Of a stretch of 32,681 bases of DNA, positions 1 through 6,295 are shown one piece after another (within the stretch, counting starts at the first letter, position 1; each line of letters opens with the position of its first letter). Below the pieces are notes generated by a model. That model ran no database searches and was not told the origin of the DNA. It saw only the letters and a list, made by a program, of their open reading frames with translations. A program made the translations under genes and the position numbers. This DNA comes from an uncultured bacterium (GTDB lineage Bacteria > Oederibacteriota > PGYV01 > CAILUR01), in the NCBI GenBank assembly GCA_903837445.1, contig CAILUR010000047.1, positions 1-32,681 of the forward strand, written 5' to 3'.

Positions 1-189
1 AATGAGTATTATCAGTGGTCTCACAAGCATATTTATCAAGGCTATGACGGCAGCCGTTATCAAAAGCACCCACAGCCCATCCATTCCAGCAGGAATCTGA
101 AAACCCGCAATGGTCTTTACCATAATAAAAAGCGCGACTGTATTAGTAAACCAGCGCAATATTATATATCTGAAATCAAACTTTGCCAT
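1..189 (-). CDS. Phage holin family / PF04020-like small membrane protein (partial, C-terminus cut by window edge)
   Basis: The reading frame starts at ATG 189-187 and stays open to the window edge, giving 63 visible residues beginning MAKFDFRYIILRWF. Two hydrophobic stretches are visible, about residues 12-30 and 39-63, separated by a short loop containing a Pro and two Gly. The segment AVIALINMLVRPLI in the second helix is typical of the small 4-TM membrane proteins annotated as phage holin family (PF04020), usually about 110-120 residues long. These are common chromosomal genes with no proven lysis role, so the holin name should not be read as evidence of a prophage. It lies 38 bases downstream of rsmD on the same strand and may be the last gene of that transcript. 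Family assignment is moderate because only half the protein is seen. Confidence 0.7.
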   Translation of the reverse strand, partial: MAKFDFRYIILRWFTNTVALFIMVKTIAGFQIPAGMDGLWVLLITAAVIALINMLVRPLIILI

Positions 190-227
190 AGGAGACCCCT
201 CTCTTGACTGTTTTCACAGTCACCATA

Positions 228-797
228 TTACACTTGCGTATTTTTCACCCTTGCTATAATTACTGCTGTCTCGCCATATCTTTTTTCTTTGAGAATTTCA
301 AAAGCTCCAAGCAAATCAATAGTTTCTTCGACTTCTTCCCTAAAGATTTCTAAAACCACAATACAATCTTTGTTAAATATATCCCTTAATTCGCTTATTT
401 TCAATAGGTTTTTTGTAAACCCTTTATTGTATGGAGGATCCGAAAAGAAGAGATCACATTTCAAAGCCCGCTTTTTTAAAAGCGCCGCCGCTCCTATGTA
501 ATCCGCTTTTATTATTTCAAATGAAGTAGGGAGAAGTTTTAATTTATCGGTGTTTTTTTGTATGTATGTGGTGTATTCATTTTCAATAAAATATGTTTTT
601 AATATTCCATTACTGAGCGCCTCGAGGCCGAGGGCGCCTGTCCCAGCAAAGAAATCAAAACAGACTGTCTGTTCGGTGAGGTATGGGCGTACCATATTGA
701 AGATTGCCTGACGGATTTTTCCCAAGGTAGGTCTAAGGTCCATTCCTTTTGGAGCCAGGAGCGGTATTCCCGCAAACTCCCCACTGGTTATAATCAT
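228..797 (-). CDS. rsmD: 16S rRNA (guanine(966)-N(2))-methyltransferase RsmD
   Basis: This protein of 189 residues methylates the exocyclic amine of G966 in 16S rRNA, using S-adenosylmethionine, on the assembling small subunit. The N-terminus carries the family signature: ISG/TSGEFAG, then PKG, then LRPTLGKIRQAIFN at about 21-34. The SAM-binding motif I is FDFFAGTGALGLEA at about 47-60, and the catalytic motif IV is SDPPYNKG at about 119-126. Length is normal for the family. The ATG at 797 has AAGGAA four bases upstream. It follows the DksA/TraR gene with a 40-base gap and probably shares its transcript. The C-terminal part is rich in charged residues and shows no fusion. Confidence is high because both the RPT motif and the DPPY motif are intact. 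Confidence 0.95.
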   Translation of the reverse strand: MIITSGEFAGIPLLAPKGMDLRPTLGKIRQAIFNMVRPYLTEQTVCFDFFAGTGALGLEALSNGILKTYFIENEYTTYIQKNTDKLKLLPTSFEIIKADYIGAAALLKKRALKCDLFFSDPPYNKGFTKNLLKISELRDIFNKDCIVVLEIFREEVEETIDLLGAFEILKEKRYGETAVIIARVKNTQV

Positions 798-837
798 TAA
801 ATTCCTTAAAACCTTTTATTATTTTTTATATGCTTAC

Positions 838-1191
838 TTATTTCTTTTCGGCAACGGACTGACACTTAATACACATTTTAGAAAAAGGCATAGCTTTGAG
901 TCTTTCAAGGGATATGTCTTTTTCGCAACTTTCACAAGTGCCATACTTTCCATCATTTATCTTTTTTATGGCTTCTTCCACGCTTGTCAAAAGTTGTTTG
1001 TTTTTTTCCGTGAGTTCAGAATGTAATTCTTTGTCATAAATATTGGTAGCAGTATCCGCCGAGTCCTGCGCATCATTTTGGAAGCTGTCAGTACTTCTCA
1101 GATCCTCATTATTTTGCTTAATTTCGTTGATTTTTTGCTCTTTTATCTTTAATAATATTTCTTTTAATTCTGTTTTTCTTTTTGCGTCCAC
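838..1191 (-). CDS. DksA/TraR family C4 zinc-finger protein
   Basis: This is a 117-residue protein with an N-terminal, strongly charged helical region (about 5-80) followed by a C4 zinc finger: Cys86, Cys89, Cys107 and Cys110 in C-x2-C-x17-C-x2-C spacing. The finger is followed by a short Lys-rich tail. This is the DksA/TraR arrangement (PF01258). Family members insert a coiled coil into the secondary channel of RNA polymerase and alter initiation at rRNA, tRNA and amino-acid promoters, often with ppGpp. It is shorter than E. coli DksA (151 residues) and resembles the short general TraR/YocK-like group, so function as a true DksA is not assured. The start is GTG at 1191, preceded by GAGGTG at five-base spacing. 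It lies downstream of the SAM decarboxylase gene with a 75-base gap that carries an inverted repeat at its upstream edge. Confidence 0.88.
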   Translation of the reverse strand: MDAKRKTELKEILLKIKEQKINEIKQNNEDLRSTDSFQNDAQDSADTATNIYDKELHSELTEKNKQLLTSVEEAIKKINDGKYGTCESCEKDISLERLKAMPFSKMCIKCQSVAEKK

Positions 1192-1259
1192 GAAAGCACC
1201 TCAATTTTTTCCCGCTCAATTATTAGGCAGGTTGTCATTTTATTATTTCAATTTCCTCT

Positions 1260-1281
1260 AAAGCCTTTATACAAAGGCTTT
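1260..1281. repeat. Perfect 9-bp inverted repeat overlapping the speH stop codon
   Basis: AAAGCCTTT and AAAGGCTTT flank a four-base loop (ATAC on the plus strand). On the speH transcript the stop codon sits at the foot of the loop, so the hairpin would straddle the end of the coding region. A T-rich run follows it only on the plus strand, where no gene reads into it. It is therefore not a classical terminator for speH. It may instead stabilise the 3' end, or limit read-through into the DksA/TraR gene. Confidence 0.6.
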
Positions 1282-1665
1282 TTCTTTTTCGTCTGACTTA
1301 ACTTTCAAGTTTGCCACATCCAAAGTGCCGCGTTTCAATTCCATAGTGGTCTTGTTGTTTGACTCAAGCTTATCACTGATGTATTGAAAAGCATCCCACG
1401 GGTCCACTGACTCTCCGCAGGTAAAAAGATCCACTGCAGCGTAACCATATTCTGGCCAGGTGTGGATAGCCAAATGTGATTCAGCTATTACCACTACTCC
1501 ACTGATTCCGTGTGGATTGAACTTGTGGAAAACATCTTCCACCACTGTCGCCTTTGCATATTCTGCTGCGCCTATCATTGTATTTTGAATGAACTTCAAA
1601 TCATTTAATTTTTTCTTGTTACAGCCGTAGAACTCAACAAGAATGTGCCTTCCAAGGTTTTTCAA
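1267..1665 (-). CDS. speH: S-adenosylmethionine decarboxylase proenzyme (class 1B, pyruvoyl-dependent)
   Basis: The enzyme decarboxylates S-adenosylmethionine to give the aminopropyl donor for spermidine synthesis. The 132-residue proenzyme has the self-cleavage site in AESHLAIHTWPE: cleavage between Glu62 and Ser63 converts Ser63 to the pyruvoyl cofactor. His68 (processing) and Cys83 in FTCG (catalytic acid) are in place, at the same numbers as in the Thermotoga-type short enzyme. The start is TTG at 1665, chosen because GGAGG lies ten bases upstream and the protein then begins at the usual family position. No spermidine synthase is seen in the window. The gene is first in a minus-strand series with the DksA/TraR gene and rsmD. 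It has its own consensus promoter and a roughly 120-base structured leader, so regulation by an RNA element is plausible. Confidence 0.95.
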   Translation of the reverse strand: MKNLGRHILVEFYGCNKKKLNDLKFIQNTMIGAAEYAKATVVEDVFHKFNPHGISGVVVIAESHLAIHTWPEYGYAAVDLFTCGESVDPWDAFQYISDKLESNNKTTMELKRGTLDVANLKVKSDEKEKAFV

Positions 1666-1695
1666 CTTTGTAACACCTCCGAGAAAAAGTTTTCA

Positions 1696-1751
1696 GGCAA
1701 GGTCCCCTTTATCATTCAAGAGTCCTTGCCCGTTTCAGAGATTGATATCTC
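1696..1751 (-). promoter_or_regulatory. Two-hairpin 5' leader of speH (candidate cis-regulatory RNA)
   Basis: Reading on the minus strand, GAGAT-ATCA-ATCTC (1751-1738) forms a perfect 5-bp hairpin. Seven bases later GGCAAGG (1730-1724) pairs with CCTTGCC (1702-1696) to close a larger hairpin whose loop holds CTCTT and AAGGG, able to pair with one G-U. The second hairpin ends about 20 bases before the GGAGG of speH. No riboswitch consensus known to me (SAM-I, SAM-II, preQ1-I, fluoride) fits. Structure is seen in the sequence; a regulatory role is inference. Confidence 0.45.
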
Positions 1752-1792
1752 ATTTTCATTTCTATCAAAAAATCTATTATTTATTTTGAGTA

Positions 1793-1821
1793 AATATATA
1801 CTCTTGAAAGTCATTTGTCAA
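1793..1821 (-). promoter_or_regulatory. Sigma-70-type promoter of speH
   Basis: On the minus strand, TTGACA (1821-1816) is followed after exactly 17 bases by TATATT (1798-1793). The -35 is perfect and the -10 has five of six consensus bases. The predicted start near 1786 gives a leader of about 120 bases before the TTG of speH. Confidence 0.7.
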
Positions 1822-1906
1822 GTTTATTTTATGTAGATATTCCTTTGTATTAAAGCCCCTTTTTTAATATTATTATTTTTTTCAACAAATATGTTTCTGC
1901 TTATTG

Positions 1907-1912
1907 TATAAT
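1907..1912 (+). promoter_or_regulatory. Probable -10 element for nth
   Basis: A perfect TATAAT lies 24 bases before the nth ATG. No good -35 is seen at 17 bases; TTCAAC at 1881-1886 would need a 20-base spacer. AAGGTGA then precedes the ATG. The site is divergent from the speH promoter. Confidence 0.45.
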
Positions 1913-1936
1913 CATAAAAAAATCAAAAGGTGACTT

Positions 1937-2596
1937 ATGATAAATAAAATCAATTTCGGAGCCATATTTGCGAAAATAAAAAAGACCACTGCAGTGTATG
2001 ACTTACCAGTCCTCGAAAAGTTCAACACTTTAACCCACTCTCCCTATTGGGTATTAATAGCCTGTATTTTGTCATTGCGCGCCAAAGATGAAATGACGGA
2101 CAAAGTAGTACGCGACTTATACTCGCGCGCCAAAACTCCACAAGAGGTCTTGGCAATCCCTTCTCCCGCGCTTGAAAAAATTTTATATAGGACTGGTTTT
2201 TACAAAGTCAAAACCCGAAATGTCATAAATATAACAAACCTCATTTTAGAAAAATATAAAGGCATAGTCCCAAGTGATTTAGACGAGCTATTGACCATAC
2301 CAGGAATAGGCAGAAAAACCGCAAACCTCGTAGTGACTGTGGCCTTTAACAAATACGGCATATGCGTGGACACACATGTGCACAAAATCTGCAACCGCTG
2401 GGGCTATGTAAAAACAAAAACTCCAGATAAGACAGAACTGCGTTTAAGAGAAATCCTTCCAAAAAAATATTGGAAAGGTATAAATATGGTACTAGTTTTA
2501 TTTGGACAGCATATCTGCCTTTCAGTGTCGCCTTTGTGTTCTAAATGCCCCATAGTAAAAGAGTGCCCAAAGTTGGGTGTAGGAAAACACAGATAG
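1937..2596 (+). CDS. nth: Endonuclease III (DNA glycosylase / AP lyase)
   Basis: This base-excision repair enzyme removes oxidised pyrimidines and cleaves the abasic strand. The 219-residue protein has a helix-hairpin-helix motif, LTIPGIGRKTAN, containing the Schiff-base lysine Lys127, and the catalytic aspartate Asp145 in VDTHVH. The C-terminal [4Fe-4S] ligands are Cys194, Cys201, Cys204 and Cys210 in exact C-x6-C-x2-C-x5-C spacing. The segment LSLRAKDEMTD replaces the LSAQTTD of E. coli Nth, which is the pattern I associate with archaeal-type and deep-branching enzymes. The glycosylase wedge residue therefore differs. The start follows AAGGTGA. The gene precedes the transketolase operon by 114 bases on the same strand and has no evident functional link to it. 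Confidence 0.95.
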   Translation: MINKINFGAIFAKIKKTTAVYDLPVLEKFNTLTHSPYWVLIACILSLRAKDEMTDKVVRDLYSRAKTPQEVLAIPSPALEKILYRTGFYKVKTRNVINITNLILEKYKGIVPSDLDELLTIPGIGRKTANLVVTVAFNKYGICVDTHVHKICNRWGYVKTKTPDKTELRLREILPKKYWKGINMVLVLFGQHICLSVSPLCSKCPIVKECPKLGVGKHR

Positions 2597-2710
2597 CCAT
2601 TTCCTCGGTGACACAATTTTAGTTTTCATTTCCTTTTAATTAATCTCCTTGCCTATAAAACAAAAATAAGTTAAACTTTTTATTAATTTAAATACTTTTT
2701 CAGGAGTAAT

Positions 2711-3649
2711 ATGGATAAAACTACCGCACAAATAGCTGCCGGAATACGCAGAAGAGTGCTTGAACACACGCTTAAAAACAATGGTGGCTATCTCAGTCAG
2801 GCCTGTTCTTCGGCCGAAACTCTGGCAGTACTTTACAAAGAAATAATGCACCTTGGTTCCACTGGTGCCCCCATAATGCCGCGAGCTTTTCCTGGAGTAC
2901 CCAGTCCTTTTAATCCTGATTATTTTACCGGTGGCGAATTTAATGGTCCTCACACTTCTGAATATGATCGGTTTATTTTCTCCCCTGCCCACTATGCGCT
3001 CGCAGTTTATGCGTGTCTTATAGAGACAGGTCGTATGGATGAAAAAGGTTTGGAACATTTTAATGTGGACGGTTTTTCCGTGGAAATGATAGGTGCAGAA
3101 CACTCGCCTGGTATGGAAGTCACGAACGGTTCTCTCGGTCAGGCTCTCAGTCAGGCAGCAGGCATTGCTTATGCGAGAAAATTAAAAAAAGAAGCCGGCA
3201 AGGTCTGGGTATATATGTCCGATGGTGAGTTTCAGATAGGTCAAACCTGGGAGGCGTTTCAATTTATGGCACATCACAAGCTGGATAATATGGGCGTTTT
3301 TGTGGATGTCAACTGCCATCAGTGTGAAGGTAGAATGGTGGATGTTATGAATATAGAGCCCCTCGATGCCCGTTTAAACGCTTTTGGTGCCGAAGCACTC
3401 AAGGTCTATGGACACGATATAAAAGGCCTCCTGCAAGCGGCCTCTACCCCACATATAGGCAAGCCCTTGGTCGTGCTTTGCGCCACCAACCCTTTTGAAG
3501 GGATTCCACTTTTAAAACAAAATGCTCCTAAATATCATTATGTCAGAATAAAAAACGAACAAGAAAAAAATCTTTATCGCCTTGAACTCGAACGCATGTC
3601 CCCACGCACATTAAATATACCGGGCATTATCCGCCCGGCTGGGAACTGA
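2711..3649 (+). CDS. Transketolase, N-terminal (thiamine diphosphate-binding) subunit
   Basis: This is the 312-residue pyrophosphate-binding half of a two-subunit transketolase. Family marks are NGSLGQALSQAAG at about 139-151 and the thiamine diphosphate/Mg motif beginning SDGEFQIGQTWEA at about 170-182 and ending with Asn201 in DVNCHQCEG. DRFIFSPAHYALAVY at about 86-100 corresponds to the usual DRF(V)LSKGH segment. Two features are odd. The usual SGHPGG near residue 22-27 reads KNNGG, so the substrate-contacting His is absent. Residues about 50-85, rich in Pro and Gly, are longer than the short loop normally there. Both changes line the substrate channel in known structures, so a non-standard sugar phosphate is possible. 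The gene has CAGGAG seven bases before its ATG and is followed after seven bases by the second subunit. Confidence 0.9.
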   Translation: MDKTTAQIAAGIRRRVLEHTLKNNGGYLSQACSSAETLAVLYKEIMHLGSTGAPIMPRAFPGVPSPFNPDYFTGGEFNGPHTSEYDRFIFSPAHYALAVYACLIETGRMDEKGLEHFNVDGFSVEMIGAEHSPGMEVTNGSLGQALSQAAGIAYARKLKKEAGKVWVYMSDGEFQIGQTWEAFQFMAHHKLDNMGVFVDVNCHQCEGRMVDVMNIEPLDARLNAFGAEALKVYGHDIKGLLQAASTPHIGKPLVVLCATNPFEGIPLLKQNAPKYHYVRIKNEQEKNLYRLELERMSPRTLNIPGIIRPAGN

Positions 3650-3656
3650 GGTCTAT

Positions 3657-4664
3657 ATGGAAATATTAAATAAAACTCACGCCTTCAATCTCGTAAAATG
3701 GGCGAAAGACAAACCTGAAGTCCTTGTCCTCTCGGCTGACTTGAAAAGTTCCACCGAGATAGACGAATTTTTTGATATATATCCTGACAGATTTATTTCC
3801 GCCGGCATAGCCGAACAGAATATGATGAGTTTTGCCGCTGGGCTTTCTCGCGAAGGGTTTATTCCTTTCGTGCATACTTTTGCCGTCTTCATATATCGCC
3901 GTGCTTTTGACCAAGTGGCAATGTCTATCGCTTACTCAAATCTCCCTGTTAAAATGTTCGGGTTTTTGCCAGGAATTACCACTCCAGGCGGTGCCACCCA
4001 TCAAGCCATAGAAGATATTTCCCTTATGCGCGCTCTGCCCAATATGACTATTTTTGAATGTGGCGATGCAACAGAAGTGGAAACCATACTGGACCCTGTT
4101 ATGGCAGTCAAAGGTCCTGTTTATATCAGAATGTTGCGTGGTGATATTCCACGGTTGTTTGATAAAAATGAACCTTTCAAAATTGGAGTAAACAGAATAC
4201 TTTCTCAGGGCACAGACATAGTCATTATTTCAAGCGGCATTTGCACGGAAGAAGCTATAAAAGCCGTGGACGCTATGAAAGCAAAAGGGCTGTCTATAGA
4301 ACACCAACACATTTCTACTCTCAAACCTTTTAATTCAAAACAACTCCTCGGCCCCATTTCCACTTCTAAATACGGAGTCATTACAGTGGAAAATCATACT
4401 GTCATAGGTGGGCTCGGCAGTATAGTTTCCGAATGTATGGCAGAAAATGGCCTCCCTAAAAAAATTGCAAAACTCGGACTTCAGGATAAATTTGCCCACG
4501 GGGCGAGTAAAGCATATCTTATGAAAGAATACGGCTTTGATGCAATGGCTATAATCAAACAAACTGAAAAAATGACTGGTATGAATTTTAATATTTCCGA
4601 AGCTGAATTGAAACAGGTAAATATAATACCTATGCACTCGGCAATAAAAGCCGAGGATTTGTAA
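3657..4664 (+). CDS. Transketolase, C-terminal (pyrimidine-binding) subunit
   Basis: This 335-residue protein is the partner half of the split transketolase. It has the PYR domain with the catalytic Glu53 in FISAGIAEQNM, which activates thiamine diphosphate. It also has the family segment TPGGATHQAIEDISLMRALPNM, whose His lies in the active site, and VYIRMLRGDIPR, matching the phosphate-contacting Arg region. The C-terminal third is the transketolase C domain ending in NHTVIGGLGS-like sequence, where the His is typical. The start codon is seven bases after the stop of the N-terminal subunit, so the two must be co-translated. DXS and pyruvate dehydrogenase E1-beta share this fold, but the THQxIEDI...RxxPNM spacing favours transketolase. 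The true donor and acceptor are unknown; the neighbour downstream suggests a special pathway. Confidence 0.9.
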   Translation: MEILNKTHAFNLVKWAKDKPEVLVLSADLKSSTEIDEFFDIYPDRFISAGIAEQNMMSFAAGLSREGFIPFVHTFAVFIYRRAFDQVAMSIAYSNLPVKMFGFLPGITTPGGATHQAIEDISLMRALPNMTIFECGDATEVETILDPVMAVKGPVYIRMLRGDIPRLFDKNEPFKIGVNRILSQGTDIVIISSGICTEEAIKAVDAMKAKGLSIEHQHISTLKPFNSKQLLGPISTSKYGVITVENHTVIGGLGSIVSECMAENGLPKKIAKLGLQDKFAHGASKAYLMKEYGFDAMAIIKQTEKMTGMNFNISEAELKQVNIIPMHSAIKAEDL

Positions 4665-4669
4665 ACTTT

Positions 4670-4687
4670 ATGGCGCAACTCAAATGA
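4670..4687 (+). other. Five-codon mini-ORF whose stop overlaps the start of the RuBisCO-like gene
   Basis: ATG at 4670 encodes MAQLK and ends at TGA 4685-4687, which overlaps the ATG of the next gene in an ATGA arrangement. The RuBisCO-like ATG itself lacks a good Shine-Dalgarno sequence, while GAGGA at the end of the transketolase gene lies 12 bases before the mini-ORF. Terminating ribosomes could restart on the downstream gene. It could also be chance. Confidence 0.25.
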
Positions 4688-5802
4688 AAAACAACAAACG
4701 CTTTTCCGTGCATTATTCCCTGCTGGCTAAATCTCTCAAAGAAGCAAAAGAAAAGGCCTGGAATATTTGCATTGAGCAGACCATTGAATTCCCTTACGCC
4801 CTTGTAAAACAGGAATATATAAAGCACACAGTTGTCGGCAAAATTGAAAATCTAAAAATAATAAAAACCGGCAAATTTCTTGCTGATATTTCTTATGATG
4901 AAAAAACTACAGGCTTTGAATTTACTCAGTTTTTAAATGTCCTGTTTGGCAATAGCAGTTTAAAACCTGGAATCAGAGTTGAAAAAATAATACTTTCCAC
5001 TGATTTACAAAAACTTTTCAAAGGTCCTCGCTTCGGTGCCGCAGGTCTGCGCAAGCTCACTGGGGCTTATAACAGACCGCTTATCTGTTCCGCTTTAAAA
5101 CCTATGGGCTTATCCTCCAATGCGCTGGCTGTCCTGGCATATAAATTTGCCTTGGGGGGTGTAGATATTATAAAGGATGATCACGGGCTTGCAAATCAAA
5201 GTTGGGCGCCTTTCAAAGAAAGAGTTGTCAAATGTGCGGCTGCGGTAAAAAAAGCCAACAAAGAAACAATCAGCAATACTTTATATGCCCCAAACATAAC
5301 TTCTGATTTCAAAAATATACTAAGCCGTGCGCGCTTCGCAAAAAAAGCAGGTGCAGGCGCGCTGGTGCTTTCCCCTGGTTTATCCGGTTTTGATATAGTT
5401 CGTGAGCTGGCAAATGATAACACTATAAAATTACCTCTTCTCTTACATCCTGCTTTTTTAGGTGGTTTCACGAGTTCCCCTGACAGCGGCATTTCACACG
5501 CCGCGCTATACGGACAGCTGGCAAGGCTGGCTGGTGCGGATATCTCTATTTTTCCAAACTTTGGAGGCAGGTTTTCTTTTTCAAAAGCAGAGTGCAAATC
5601 AATCACCGAAGGATGCAAAATTAAAATGGGCACTATAAAAAATAATTTACCGGGACCTGGTGGGGGAATGTCACTGGATACGATAAAAACTATGAAGCAG
5701 TTCTATGGAAACAATGTAATTTTTCTTATTGGGGGCGGCTTATTTGCAGACGGAACTGATATAACTTCGAGTGTGAAAAAATTTAAACGCTTGGTCATAT
5801 AA
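4684..5802 (+). CDS. Form IV RuBisCO-like protein (RLP), not a carboxylase
   Basis: This 372-residue protein has the RuBisCO large-subunit fold: an N-terminal domain with EQTIEFP at about 31-37, then a barrel with SALKP, GGVDIIKDDHG, LLLHPAF, LPGPGGGMS and IGGGLFADG. Against RuBisCO numbering, Lys139 matches Lys175 and Lys164 matches the carbamylated Lys201. Glu204 of the metal site is His167, Arg295 is Pro256, Lys177 is lost, His327 is not found, and loop 6 lacks Lys334 (the region reads GGRFSFS). The phosphate-binding glycines at 326-328 and 350-352 remain. CO2 fixation is therefore excluded, but enolisation, isomerisation or decarboxylation of a sugar phosphate is feasible. EQT..FP and KDDHG resemble RLPs such as the methylthioribulose-1-phosphate isomerase and 3-oxo-isoapionate-4-phosphate decarboxylase groups. 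Exact substrate is unknown. It is the last gene of the split-transketolase operon, 19 bases after the previous stop. Confidence 0.88.
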   Translation: MKNNKRFSVHYSLLAKSLKEAKEKAWNICIEQTIEFPYALVKQEYIKHTVVGKIENLKIIKTGKFLADISYDEKTTGFEFTQFLNVLFGNSSLKPGIRVEKIILSTDLQKLFKGPRFGAAGLRKLTGAYNRPLICSALKPMGLSSNALAVLAYKFALGGVDIIKDDHGLANQSWAPFKERVVKCAAAVKKANKETISNTLYAPNITSDFKNILSRARFAKKAGAGALVLSPGLSGFDIVRELANDNTIKLPLLLHPAFLGGFTSSPDSGISHAALYGQLARLAGADISIFPNFGGRFSFSKAECKSITEGCKIKMGTIKNNLPGPGGGMSLDTIKTMKQFYGNNVIFLIGGGLFADGTDITSSVKKFKRLVI

Positions 5803-5838
5803 CCGCATTTTATAAATACCCCTCAAATACACTCAGTT

Positions 5839-6282
5839 TTACTCCCCTTTGAACTTCACAGGGTCTTTGTATTCTTTAAACGGGGTGTCTTGGGCAAAAG
5901 CGGCTTCCACTTTATAGCCAATTTTCGCATCACCAGATAACACTATCTTATTGTATATCATTTCGTTTTCACATATTGCCTTATAAAAAATAACACAAGT
6001 TTTTCCGTTATTTTCCAGCAGATATGCCTCTGCGTTAAACCCCTGCATTTTTCCGTATTTTTTGTAGAACAGAGTCATATCTTTTACCATAGCAGCGGTG
6101 TTAACACTTTGTTGAAAAGTACCAGACCCAAGTTCCGTTGCCGCATCAAACTCCATATCCACATAGTATTTGGTCATAAAAGCGCTGGCTGTCTCTCTGG
6201 CTTTATCCGCTGACGGGAGATAATAATTTTCACAGCCCGCGAACAGAAAAATCACTATGCTAAAAATAAATATCTTTTTCAT
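5839..6282 (-). CDS. Small lipoprotein, NTF2-like fold suspected
   Basis: This 147-residue protein starts MKKIFIFSIVIFLFAGC, a lipoprotein signal with lipobox FAGC and lipidated Cys17. The ATG at 6282 is preferred over an earlier in-frame codon at 6321 because AGGGGA lies just upstream and the signal peptide then starts the protein. The mature part begins with a helix (KARETASAFMTKYYVDMEFDA), followed by alternating strands, a layout that recalls NTF2/DUF3887-type lipoproteins. No catalytic motif is seen. It is the last gene of the metF-crcB operon, 13 bases after the amidohydrolase stop. The fold guess is weak, but lipoprotein status is well supported. Confidence 0.75.
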   Translation of the reverse strand: MKKIFIFSIVIFLFAGCENYYLPSADKARETASAFMTKYYVDMEFDAATELGSGTFQQSVNTAAMVKDMTLFYKKYGKMQGFNAEAYLLENNGKTCVIFYKAICENEMIYNKIVLSGDAKIGYKVEAAFAQDTPFKEYKDPVKFKGE

Positions 6283-6295
6283 TTTTGTTCCCCTA

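Noticed and set aside
1..189. Prophage remnant suggested by the holin-family name
   Set aside because: No other phage gene is present and this family is common in chromosomes without prophage.
2636..3103. 155-codon open frame on the minus strand over the transketolase gene
   Set aside because: It overlaps a strongly supported gene and its product has no recognisable domain.
4684..5802. Reading the RuBisCO-like gene as a genuine carboxylase and the cluster as part of a Calvin cycle
   Set aside because: Key residues for carboxylation (Arg295, His327, Lys334, Glu204) are absent and no phosphoribulokinase is present.
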